Shown here in pieces: positions 8,911-18,718 of a stretch of 64,000 bases of DNA (position 1 is its first letter; every line of letters starts with the position of its first letter). Position numbers and translations under genes: made by a program. The stretch is from Agapetus fuscipes (taxonomy: Eukaryota > Arthropoda > Insecta > Trichoptera > Glossosomatidae): contig OX637350.1 of NCBI GenBank assembly GCA_951799405.1, forward strand, positions 9,285,852 to 9,349,851, written 5' to 3'. Under the pieces are notes generated by a model. The model had not been told where the DNA came from. It did not search any database and worked only from the letters and a program-made list of their open reading frames with translations.

Positions 8911-11855
8911 ATATTTTAATGCTCTTTACTTCATAATTTTACCCATATTTAAGTGTAAAACTGAATCTAACAATACTTTCAAATAACATTGTGACCATCA
9001 TAATGTCTACGGAATGTTGTTGCATATCATCCCTAATTTTTGGGGTAAGTCGGGAATTTCAGGTGGTATGAATGAGCGGCTAAAAGCATTGCCTCTCTTT
9101 CTCACTTCCACCCCCACCCCCTTACCCTTCTTCCCCCACACTTTCCAGTATCGATAATGGAAATAAGTGTGTTACCCCTGTTCAATTGGTTTTAATATTC
9201 ATTTTGCTGCACTATTTTTTTTCTAGGATTCATTTCCTGGTCTAGGTAACGGTGCTGGCAATAAAAGAATATTTTGGTTGCAGCGAAAATGTTTTTGTCA
9301 AAATTTATTTTACAAAAATAAGGTTGAAAATATGGAAGTAAAGTTATCTGAATTGAGACTTCAAATAGACTTCTGCAATTTTAAATGATAAATAAAAACC
9401 AAATAGCTTTTTTATGTCTAAGGCTAGTTTTTCAAATAATTATGTTAGTAAAAAAATGTTTTTAGGAAATAAACAGTATTTTGTAATCTGAATGAAACTT
9501 GCGTTTCATTCAAAAGGAAACTGAAATAAAATCCTCATTTAAATAATAAATTCAAAGATTTTTTGGTAAAATTAAAAAAAAATAGGGTTTCTTTGAAATG
9601 TGATATTCTATCATGTATAATGCCATAATAAAAAAAATCCGAGAAAATTTTACCAATGAAGAATATCTGAAAAACATTTGTAATACTTAACAAAAAAAAT
9701 ATACTTGTTTCAACCATAATAATGAACAAACTTCTATTTTTTGACGATGTAAATTATAGCTCGTTTTTTATTTTTTAAAAAAGAACTTTTTTTTATAATA
9801 GTTTTACATCTAAAAGATGGTTGACTTGTGTTTTTCGTTCCATTTTTTTTCGATTTTTCTTTCATTTCAAAGAACTTTCATGTGGCAAATGAACCATGGA
9901 ATTTGTTTTTTAGGTAAAAGTTTGTTATAACAAACATTATCCAAAATCCCCCCTTCGATCATTCCGCCATAGCGCCGACTTACTAAAAAGTAAAACAATA
10001 CTTTTCAACATCAATTCATTCATCTTAAAGTATAGAAAAAGATAGCAAAAATATGTTTTATTTAAAAAGAAATAAAGAGAAATTAAGGATATTGAATAAG
10101 AACCTACGCGCCAGTGAACACATTTTGATACATTTCAGAAACTAACAATAGGGGCTGTACATTATTCGACAAATTGGACAAACGTATATACTCGATCTTT
10201 TCTCATACAACAATGGAGGCTTATCGGATAACAAGCAGAGTAATTGAATATTGTTTAGCAATTGGGGTAAGAGCGTATTCTATTGTCTTTCGTAGAGAAA
10301 GAACCGGTCTCACAACAGATATCAAAGAGACTGTTGGAAGCTTTGATAATATATATTTTATTGAATATTTTCTCCTGGTGTTGTGTCGCTTTCCTAAAAG
10401 GTTGTTTTTAAGGGAGTTTACTTCCCTTTGACTGTTGCAAGGAGGTCCTCTCTCGGGAAAAGAATGGCTGTGAACTATTTCCGTTGAAATGCAAAAGAGA
10501 AATTTAGAAGCAAAAGTCTTGTTTGTTATTTGAGAGCTTGCAACTAATTGAAGAAATTTCAGTAGAGTGCAACTTTTTACAAAGGTTGTAATAATGTCAA
10601 GTAAAACGTTTGTAGATATTGTAAATAAAATAAAGGAGAATTTTATGCTTATTACAATTCCATTATTGCTGTTTGTGTGTTCAAAAATAGCTTTTTTTTG
10701 GAAAGAGAGGTAGACTGTAAAATATAAGTTAAAATTGACAATTTTAGGACATTTATAAATGTTCTGTAAAAATTCCAACAAAGACTGTGGAAATTGATGT
10801 CATTCGATGTTATTCATACACAGCAAATCCAAGGCTAAACCGCCACCTCACATGAATTTTCCATACAAAAAACGATAATCTATGGATCAAATGTGTGGTG
10901 AATAACCCTGTTTAGGATTATTTTCTTAACACTACGTGCTTTAAAAGATTTTAGAAAATATTTTTGAGAAAAACCAATACGTCTTTTATGTAAAAAAAAT
11001 CTATGTGTATATTTATGTAACGATTGCTGGAATAAAAGTAATGTAATGTTACTCAGATCACATTCAGAGCTGCACACTCAAATAACAATCATTACTTCAG
11101 CGATATTATTTTATCTATATTAAAAGCGTGGTGTGAATGTTTGTCGTAGCTAAAGCTCTCTCCAGCCCTCTACGGCGCCTCGTAGCACGCCGGTCTTCCG
11201 ACAATGATTGTCTCCAGCGCTTTGTTCTGGGGATAAATCCAGCCAGGCGTTTTCTCTTCTCCTCTCAGATAAACTACCAGCTACCAGCATAATCCCGGCA
11301 TCATCCCACATGTCTTTTTTGTTTCCACTCCATGACAATTATAATATAGTCGAGTCTGTCTTGAACATTATTGCAACATTTATATTGTTCTAACTGTAGC
11401 ATAGATGTACACACGTACAACAAATCATTAATGAATGTCTATAATTTTCTCATTGGTATTAAAAATAGTCTTTATTCACTAAAAAAAAGCTGGTCTGAAT
11501 GTGAGTGAATAGAAACGGATGTAAAAGAAAAAGAGGAATCCTATGAAATAACATCTTTAAAAAATAAAAGAAGTGGCAGGAATAGAGAATTTTTTATATT
11601 ATTGATTTTAATAAAAAAAAATTAAATACAGCGTATATTATTTTATTTCTAGTTTAAAAAATAATAATTGTATCTCTTTATTTATTTAAGTATGCTGATG
11701 AATGGCATTGTTATGGTTCTTTTGTAAGATTTGCATAGCTTACGTGAACGGAAACTCTAAAGAATAATTTTGTAATAGTGGTTTCCTGAGAAAATAAAGT
11801 TCATTGACTCGGTAATTCATCTGTTACACAAAAAAAAAAATATTACTTGAAATAA
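8911..11855. other. Non-coding stretch with two GC-richer islands
   Basis: No gene was recognised. Pyrimidine-rich runs occur at about 9095-9150. An island at about 10360-10520 shares a weak pattern (AAAAGGTTGTTTTTAAGG..., GGGAAAAGAATGG) with 60195-60300 and may be an old repeat. A GC-rich island at 11145-11320 is preceded by TCTATATTAAAAGCG near 11115, which resembles insect Helitron 5' starts; no matching 3' end was found. The open frames over these islands have no family resemblance. Confidence 0.35.
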
Positions 11856-11870
11856 AATCCGGATGTTATA

Positions 11871-14615
11871 GTGTTAACGGAGACGCATAGCGCAGGTGAA
11901 ATGAACTATAATATCCCTGACTATAGCTACTTCACAACACTAAACAAAATTAATAAGAATAGCGGCGTATCATTATTTCTATCACAAAAATGTAAAATGA
12001 TTAGTTTTAAAGAAATAAATGACATAAAATATACAAATATACTTAATATTGAAATCAAGGTACAAAACGAGATATTTAATATTTTTGCCATATATCGAAC
12101 CCATGCAACAGTCTTATCCCAGTTTGTTAACGAATTAAAAAGCGTATTAATTAGAAATAAAAACAAAAGATCTATTATTGTAGGCGATATCAACTTAAAT
12201 ATAGCGAATGATTATTCATCGAACGATAAAGACAACTACTTAAATATGCTCGCCGAATTAAACTTCTTATCTTGTATAAATTCTTACACTAGAAACATCA
12301 AAAATCAAAGACCTTCGTGTATTGACCACATATTTACAAATATTCCGGAATATCATAATATAATATCCGCAGTCATACATACAAACATTACTGACCATTA
12401 TTCTTGTATTTTAAAATACAAATTAGATATTCCAAGTAAAACAAATGATACAACACAAAAAAACTTAAAAACCATGTTTCTACACCTAGACATTTTAAAA
12501 AATAAACTACAAAATGAAAATTGGTCAGAAGTATATAAATGTAGTGATGTAAATGAAAGCAACAATTTATTTAACATGAAATTAACTGAAATCATTAATG
12601 AGTCAACAAAGAACATAAACAGAACAAAATCTAAATATAAACCTATCAAAGCATGGATCACCCATGGCCTAATAGTTTCAATAAGACATAAGCAAACACT
12701 TTACAAAATAACCACTAAAAGACCAAACGATGAAAGCATATACAAACACTATAAGTTGTACAAAAAAAAGCTCACGTATTTAATAAAAACCACTAAAGAA
12801 AAATATTATGAAAAAAAGTTAGCAAACACCGAAAATGATAACAAAAGAGTGTGGAAGGTAATAAATGAGATAATTGATAAAAAAAAACAAAAAACCAATG
12901 TTATAAATGAAATCACATATGAAAACACAAAAATAAGCTGCGAATCAAAACCCACTAAAGTTGCAAACATTTTTAACAATTATTTTGTTGATGTAGGAAA
13001 AAATCTTGCTAAACTGATACAAACAAACACAGTCACAATGCCAACAATAAAAACAAACACAAACAAAATGGAAATCCTTAACAGCTGTACTGAACAGGAA
13101 GTTGAAAAAATTATTGACAATATGAAAGGAGGATCAACTCCAGGATTTGATGGCATAACTATCGATACACTAAAACACATTAAAAAAGAAATTTCAAAAC
13201 CACTAATGTACATTATAAATAAAAGTTTTGAGACTGGAAAATTTCCAAATATATATAAAAAATCCATAATAATTCCAATATTTAAATCTGGTGAACAGGA
13301 TGATATAACAAATTACAGACCTATCTCTATTATATCAAACATAGTTAAAATATTTGAAAAAATAGTTAAAAGAAGAATCAACGCATATATAAAAAGCAAT
13401 AATATAATAAATGAAAACCAGTTTGGTTTTATGGAAAATAGAAGCACACAAGATGCAATTGCTAAATTAACTAGCTATGTACTGAATGCACTGGACAAAT
13501 CTCGTAAATGTATCGGTATATTCATAGATTTAAAAAAAGCTTTTGACAGCATATCTCATTACAAATTGACTTCAAAATTAGAAAGTATCGGTTTCCAAGG
13601 CAGGACACTCGAGTGGATAACAAGCTATCTATATCAAAGACCTCAAGTTGTCAAAATAAATGAGGTGTACAGCCAAATAGAAACTAGTAATTTCGGAATA
13701 CCACAGGGCACAGTATTAGGCCCTTTATTATTTATATTGTATGTCAATGATGTATTTACACTGAAACTAAACGGAAAAATAATATCCTATGCCGATGATA
13801 CAGTTATTATCATCGAAGATACAAATTGGAATAGTGTCACCAATAAAGCAAATGTTGACATTGACAATTTAAAGCACTGGTTCGACGTGAATTTGTTAAC
13901 ACTCAACAGCGAAAAAACTTACATTGTCCCGTTCTCTATTAATGAAAATAAATTAAATCTAAATTTAAACGTATTTATTCATCAACAAAATAAATGTAAT
14001 AAAACGAATTGTAATCTAACCTGCTCAATACTAAAGCAAACAGATACTACAAGATATTTAGGCGTTGACATAGATAGTAAATTGAAATGGAAAGAACATA
14101 CTAGTAAACTGATAAAACGAATCAGAAAGTGCATATACATATTTATAAGACTTAGAAATATACTCGGAATAGATAACTTAAAAAGAGTCTACTACGCAAT
14201 TGTGCAATCTATATTACAGTACGGCATAATAGGATGGGGAGGGTCATACTTAAACACATTAAACCCTGTAAAAATAATTCAAAAATTAATCATTAAGATA
14301 ATTTTAAAAAAACCATCGAATTACCCGACTGAATTAGTATTTAAAATATTTAAAGTTCCCTCAGTAGATATCATTTTTAAAAAAAACGCCATATTGCAAA
14401 TATTAAAGGAAAAACAACAATTAAAATTAGAAACAAATCATTCAACAAGATACAAACATAACCTCAAAATGTCAAAATTTGACACAAAACATTATCAAAA
14501 TAGCTTCATTTATGTTGGTGTAACAAACTTTAATAAATTACCGACTGAACTAAAAAATATAAAAGATTATCATGTTTTTAAAAATAAACTTAAAAAACAT
14601 TTCGAAAAATATTAG
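11871..14615 (+). CDS. LINE ORF2: APE endonuclease (partial) and reverse transcriptase
   Basis: The frame encodes about 914 residues, lysine- and asparagine-rich, with no internal stop. The N-terminal part is a truncated APE-type endonuclease: LTETH (residues 2-6, holding the catalytic Glu), GDINLN (105-110), SCIDHIF (149-155) and TDHYSCI (174-180). The first 40 or so endonuclease residues are missing. The reverse transcriptase follows with GGSTPGFDGI (420-429), NYRPISI (481-487), QFGF (517-520), FIDLKKAFD (551-559), GIPQGTVLGP (609-618) and the catalytic YADD (640-643). Then come thumb-like TRYLGVDID and a C-terminal FNKLPTEL segment typical of Jockey/CR1 relatives. The first codon given is GTG in a frame already open upstream, so it is not a true start. 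The full reading frame suggests a fairly recent insertion. It would nick target DNA and copy the element RNA if complete. Clade assignment within the Jockey/CR1 group is tentative. Confidence 0.92.
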   Translation: MLTETHSAGEMNYNIPDYSYFTTLNKINKNSGVSLFLSQKCKMISFKEINDIKYTNILNIEIKVQNEIFNIFAIYRTHATVLSQFVNELKSVLIRNKNKRSIIVGDINLNIANDYSSNDKDNYLNMLAELNFLSCINSYTRNIKNQRPSCIDHIFTNIPEYHNIISAVIHTNITDHYSCILKYKLDIPSKTNDTTQKNLKTMFLHLDILKNKLQNENWSEVYKCSDVNESNNLFNMKLTEIINESTKNINRTKSKYKPIKAWITHGLIVSIRHKQTLYKITTKRPNDESIYKHYKLYKKKLTYLIKTTKEKYYEKKLANTENDNKRVWKVINEIIDKKKQKTNVINEITYENTKISCESKPTKVANIFNNYFVDVGKNLAKLIQTNTVTMPTIKTNTNKMEILNSCTEQEVEKIIDNMKGGSTPGFDGITIDTLKHIKKEISKPLMYIINKSFETGKFPNIYKKSIIIPIFKSGEQDDITNYRPISIISNIVKIFEKIVKRRINAYIKSNNIINENQFGFMENRSTQDAIAKLTSYVLNALDKSRKCIGIFIDLKKAFDSISHYKLTSKLESIGFQGRTLEWITSYLYQRPQVVKINEVYSQIETSNFGIPQGTVLGPLLFILYVNDVFTLKLNGKIISYADDTVIIIEDTNWNSVTNKANVDIDNLKHWFDVNLLTLNSEKTYIVPFSINENKLNLNLNVFIHQQNKCNKTNCNLTCSILKQTDTTRYLGVDIDSKLKWKEHTSKLIKRIRKCIYIFIRLRNILGIDNLKRVYYAIVQSILQYGIIGWGGSYLNTLNPVKIIQKLIIKIILKKPSNYPTELVFKIFKVPSVDIIFKKNAILQILKEKQQLKLETNHSTRYKHNLKMSKFDTKHYQNSFIYVGVTNFNKLPTELKNIKDYHVFKNKLKKHFEKY

Positions 14616-14849
14616 ATTTGTATACCAATTGATATTATTGCATGTGCCTTGTATTGTTTTTTTGTCATTAGTAGACCTCTATAAATCATATGTATGTATG
14701 TTTTTATTTATTATACTTTGGTACCTACTTGCCTATATTATCTATGTTTATATATTTGCTTTTGTTTATTATACAGTTTTTTTATTTTAATTTGATTTCT
14801 CCACATATCAGATCTCTTCATTCATATTGACTAAATTAATTGTGAATCC

Positions 14850-14886
14850 CTCACCACACACAAGAGCTTTGACTCTTTTTGGTGAG
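14850..14886 (+). promoter_or_regulatory. 3' UTR hairpin of the LINE
   Basis: CTCACCA (14850-14856) pairs with TGGTGAG (14880-14886), and AAGAG (14862-14866) pairs with CTCTT (14873-14877). This gives a two-part stem about 90 nt before the poly(A). 3' hairpins are known recognition sites for the reverse transcriptase in several LINE families; that role here is inference. Confidence 0.55.
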
Positions 14887-15008
14887 GTATAGCATATAAA
14901 ACAAATGAATACTATGTAATAGAAATAAGTTTGAAAAATGTAATGTATGTAATTAAAATGTCTTATATTAAATAATAAAAAAAAAAAAAAAAAAAAATCC
15001 CATAAAGT

Positions 15009-15102
15009 CACGTGGCATCTCCTACTGAAATCAGAGAGATAAATTACATGATAAAATTCCGTAGCACGTGGGGACCGCATCACGTGGGAGCTTGTGACGT
15101 CA
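15009..15102. promoter_or_regulatory. E-box/CRE cluster, candidate regulatory element
   Basis: Three perfect CACGTG palindromes (15009-15014, 15065-15070, 15081-15086) and one full cAMP-response-type TGACGTCA (15095-15102) lie within 94 bp. This is a GC-richer patch directly after the LINE poly(A). The density is far above what such AT-rich DNA would give by chance. bHLH-zip or circadian-type factors bind CACGTG and CREB/ATF factors bind TGACGTCA. The target gene and transcript direction are not visible. Confidence 0.5.
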
Positions 15103-15405
15103 CGCCGTAGATGGCTGACCGCGCACAAGCTGATTTACACCTCTTGTTTGGCTCTAAGCCATAAATCAACTGGGATGGCTGTTTTCAAGTAACTATTGTG
15201 CTACGAGAGAGTGCAAGCGTAGAAGCGTAGAACAGACAGCTATTCTGTCGCAATTTGTACAACTGGCGTAGACGTGTTTGTTTTCGTTGATGCAGTTGTA
15301 GTTGTAATTTAGCAATTGAAATTACTTTGGAGCTTTATTCATATTAGGCATGAATTAAATTTTTGGGCCGTTTTTAAAATAATATTTCTTCAAAACCTTT
15401 GTCGG
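15103..15405. other. Sequence flanking the E-box/CRE cluster
   Basis: Less AT-rich than average and without an open frame of note. It could be the start of a non-coding first exon of a host gene. No splice donor or coding exon could be tied to it. Confidence 0.3.
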
Positions 15406-15474
15406 TGTTATGGCCGAGGAGGCCAAGTGGGCTGATCTTTCGTTGGTTCGATCCCCGACTGGGTCATTTGACCA
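15406..15474 (+). other. tRNA-like sequence, possible SINE head
   Basis: TGGCCGAGGAGGCC resembles a Ser/Leu-type A box, and GGTTCGATCCCC (15445-15456) is a good B box, about 34 nt apart. The flanks do not form an acceptor stem, so it is more likely a SINE head or pseudo-tRNA than a gene. No related copy was found in the window. Confidence 0.45.
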
Positions 15475-16383
15475 TAACTTTGACCCTGGTTCAACATGTT
15501 ATTGTTATATGTTATATATATGTTATTGGGTAATTATTAATTGATAATTCATTAAAATAAACTATAATGAATTATTAATTGATGATATTAATACTTGTTT
15601 CTGGCCAGGCACAATAGGTTGGTGAATTGCGTTCCTCTTCACAAATCTTTTAAATAAAAAACTAAATGAAACATATCAACAACAAATTTGAATACTCATT
15701 TCTTGATTTGAAGTATAGTAGCTAAACAATTTTATCAGAAAAATTGTAAACATACAATGCGTTCTTATTCTTATTTGATTCAATTATAATTTTAATCAAC
15801 CACATTTAACTTAAATTCAATTAAACTTTTTCTTAGCAAGTGTACTCAAAGTTTTCCACTGAAGGTACAAACTAGTCGTAGCTGCAAAGAAACAAACTAT
15901 GGCTTTTGTCCAACAACTTTGTTGTAATTTACCAAGCGTTGAAACACAGTTTTTTATTTATTTATTTGGCTTAAATCTTTTTTTATGAAAGCGGCGAGCA
16001 GGAAATTTAATTACAATCAAGAATTTTTTTTTAACATTTTTTTGCAATAATATTATCACATTTTTAAGAATGCTGCCTTCTTTTTTCTTCTCATTAGTTC
16101 ACATTCTTTGGCATTTTAAAATAGAACAGTTGATTTTATATATTCTTTCATAATTTTTGACAATGCGTTAGCTCTCAATATTATTTCAAGCTTTATACTA
16201 TGTGTATTTGGTGTAATCGATTGACCATAGCGTAACTCATTGCAATTTTAGAGCCAAGTTACATTCAAATCTAATCTTATTAATTTCACAAAAAATATCA
16301 TTTCTGCAACAGATCAAATCTCACCGACTTTCAACTGAGTAAGGCTGAAAACTTGAGATGAATTAATTTTTTTGACGTATTGT
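15475..16383. other. Non-coding stretch
   Basis: AT-rich. A short inverted TTAATTGAT/ATTAATTGAT-type patch lies near 15535-15590. No gene or RNA was recognised. Confidence 0.35.
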
Positions 16384-16632
16384 TTGGTATGGGGCTGAAA
16401 TATCCCTGATATTGTACAAAACTGGTTAATATTGCCAACGTCCTCCCGGTTTCAGGGAATATCAGCAAGAGTTGAAGGGCTTACATGCATTTGAGATTAG
16501 GTTTTTATGTTGTAAGTCCATATGCGGCATGTATATTGTATAAGCGTGAATTAATACGTGTCTGCTTGTGAAAATGCATGTTATATCAGCTTTAAATGCT
16601 AACATGTCTTTGTAACTTAGATTATAATTCAA
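16384..16632 (+). repeat. Family C repeat, full length, diverged
   Basis: It shares GTTTCAGGGAATATC, AGCAAGAGTTG, GGGCTTACATGCATTTGAG and the end CTTTGTAACTTAGATTATA with other copies in the same order. Confidence 0.7.
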
Positions 16633-17415
16633 GAATACAATATAGATAGGGTAAGGTGTTTATTATTGATATCAAAAACTAACAACTAAGTTACAGCCTT
16701 CGCCTCAGTAGTGAGGAAAAGAGAATAGAGTTTGTTTCTAGAAAAGCTTCCGCGTAGAGCCTAACAGACGCGGCTAACCAAGCTTTTGAAACTTTTCGCG
16801 GTGCTGCAACCGAGCCAAAACGCTGAGAATTGATTCTGCTACGCTGAAAGCTCCGCTACGCCAAAAGCTTCACGAACGCCTCAATTTTGCCGCCCCTGAT
16901 TATTCCCAACACAAACTTTTTCTTTACCTCTAAATTAATTACTTTGTTATTGTGTTGTTGCCGCTCCCTTGATAAGAATTATAAAATTCAAAATTGTATA
17001 TTTGGCGAGCGATAAATCTGGCATTCATTATTTACGCCAGCTTTTAATTAAGCAAATTTTGAATTTACGAATAACAATGGAACAAATTGGTATTTTTCGC
17101 AAACAAACAAAGTTCCTGCGCTTTCGTAAATATTGTTAAGCTTACTTTGAAAGTTTTTTCTATCAATACTGAAACAATGAGATTTTTTCTAATTGATGTA
17201 AATAAAGGAAACATAATAAACCTTGAAATAGGTACTGTGTTTTCTAATCATTTATGAAAATACTTTAGTACCTAAAAGAAAAGAATCAAAAGTTTCCTGT
17301 AACACACAAAAACTTTAATACAGATATTTTATTACTTATTTCATAACATCGATAAATTACAACACATATATAAAATAGTATTATTCGCAAATTAAGCCTT
17401 GTAAAATGTATAAGT
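16633..17415. other. Non-coding stretch with a GC-rich patch
   Basis: A patch at about 16720-16890 is GC-richer and repeats AAGCTT-, CGCTACGC- and GCGTAG-like words (CTACGCTGAAAGC, CGCTACGCCAAAAGC). It has no coding potential that I can identify. Confidence 0.35.
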
Positions 17416-17670
17416 CTATAATCTGAGTTGTAAAGATATCTTAACATTTAAAATTCATATTGAATACATATTCACTAACAGACTCGTGCAATTTCACACT
17501 TACAAATGCTGCATGTGTACTTACAAATTCAAATTCAAATCCAACCCTCAGGTGAACAAAATACCAGCATTTTTTTCCGATTTTCCCTGTAACAAGGGTG
17601 ACCGTGGCAAAGTGAACCATTTTTTACAGTATGGGTCGTAAGTCTCAAAGCAACCTGTAAGCCAAGGAAT
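17416..17670 (-). repeat. Family C repeat, full length
   Basis: It reads as the complement of the family, with TAATCTGAGTTGTAAAGATAT at its low-coordinate end and TGTAAGCCAAGGAA at the other. Confidence 0.7.
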
Positions 17671-18167
17671 AAATGTAATCAAAGTAAATAATCCTTACGA
17701 AAATTAAACTAATTAACACATTTTTTATTGTAAATGACGTTATTATAAAAGTGATGGCAAGCAATTTTCCTTTGAAGATTATGTTAAATATTGCTTATAA
17801 CAATGTCATTATTATTCACAAACTTGGCAGCGTTCCTCCTGGTGAGGACGCTTTAATAAGGACATGTTTCGGAGCTTTATTGTCGAGTAAGTAGTTGTGT
17901 GCTTACTTAAGTATCGGCGCACTCTGCAATTTCTCAAACTATTCAAGCCTTAAAGGAAGCGCGGGTGCCTTTGTTGGAGCGAATAACGCGCGAACGTGAC
18001 TCCTTACTACTGTGCGCAGTCAAGACCAACTTTCTGATTATCTGTCTTATCAACTAACAAGACTCAGCGTGCATATTGCACGGCCGTGGAATACATAATT
18101 ATTGCCCGATGTAAGGCAATAAGCTGCGTGTAGTTGCTTTATGAACTGAAAACCTGTAAAAGTGTGT
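17671..18167. other. Non-coding stretch
   Basis: A moderately GC-rich part (17825-18075) carries scattered CG dinucleotides and no open frame of note. Nothing was recognised. Confidence 0.35.
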
Positions 18168-18361
18168 CGCTTTGTTTTAAGTAAATACATACTTACTCAC
18201 GAAGAAAATTCTGTTAAAAATTCTGAATAGCTATTTTTCTAATAAAAGTCTTGTTTCATGCACAACTACTTGCGTAGTTGCGTTGCGCTTTGTTTCAAGT
18301 AAATACTTACTCACGAAGAAAATTCTGTTAAAAATTCTGAATAGCTATTTTTCTAATAAAA
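18168..18361 (+). repeat. Tandem direct duplication, two ~78-bp units
   Basis: 18168-18247 and 18286-18361 are nearly identical. Both contain CTTACTCACGAAGAAAATTC, TGTTAAAAATTCTGAATAGC and TATTTTTCTAATAAAA. The 38-bp spacer holds a small hairpin, CAACTAC/GTAGTTG. The first unit has an extra ATAC. This looks like a local duplication and has no known function. Confidence 0.85.
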
Positions 18362-18589
18362 AGCGTGTTCTGTGAACAATCAAAGCATGACGCCGTTGAA
18401 GTCTACATCACAATTTTCATCACAAAGGCATTACAAGGTGATTCTGATTAACCTTAAAATTGGATTTTATAAAACTTACTTATTAATTACGTACATATTT
18501 AAAAAGCGTTCGATTATCATCGTGAATATTTTAATTGACTTACGGGGAAAAATATTTAAAACTTATAGACTTAAATTTTTTAGTGTTAA

Positions 18590-18718
18590 TCTGTTAACAC
18601 AGTGAAAGTCCATATTTAAAAATTCAAATGGGTAAAACACAGTTTTAATTTTTTAATTCACTTATTGATTTATTTTTTGTGCTCGAACCTTTTCGCCTAA
18701 TGAGGCATCTTCGGGAGC
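18590..18718 (-). repeat. R2 repeat headed by a hammerhead motif
   Basis: On the minus strand the ribozyme-like head is followed by AATCAATAAGTGAATTAAAA and, further on, ATGGACTTTCACTGTGTTAAC. This matches the order in the copies at 8776 and 44877. Confidence 0.6.
18681..18718 (-). ncRNA. Hammerhead motif, core mutated (HHR3)
   Basis: Stem I GCTC/GAGC pairs over 4 bp. Helix II is GCC/GGC with a 6-nt loop, followed by GAA, AAGGTT (a mutated form of AACGTT) and C as residue 17. The core reads CCGAAGA, so U4 is changed to C, which should abolish cleavage. Confidence 0.6.

Larger units (their letters stand above)
11856..14997 (+). mobile_element. Jockey/CR1-group LINE, 5'-truncated, with 3' UTR and poly(A)
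   Basis: A non-LTR retrotransposon insertion. It begins inside the endonuclease domain (the frame opens at about 11856 with NPDVIVLTETH), continues through reverse transcriptase to a stop at 14613, has a 3' UTR of about 360 nt, and ends in 21 A residues (14977-14997). A possible 7-bp target duplication AAAATCC flanks it (11854-11860 and 14994-15000), but it overlaps the A-tail and is weak. ORF1 and the 5' promoter are absent, so this copy could not start its own transcription. Confidence 0.92.

Noticed and set aside
10221..10781. 186-codon protein gene on the minus strand
   Set aside because: Low-complexity, unsupported, and partly over a patch that looks like an old repeat related to 60195-60300.
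11854..15000. Confident target duplication for the Jockey-group LINE
   Set aside because: The only shared word, AAAATCC, overlaps the A-tail, so it could be chance.
17825..17885. Another hammerhead motif (CTCCTGGTGAGGA ... GGAG)
   Set aside because: Short outer arms pair, but the core is CTGGTGA and no GAA follows a helix II, so the order of required parts is not met.
18168..18361. CRISPR array
   Set aside because: Only two long direct repeats with one spacer in eukaryotic DNA; a tandem duplication explains it.
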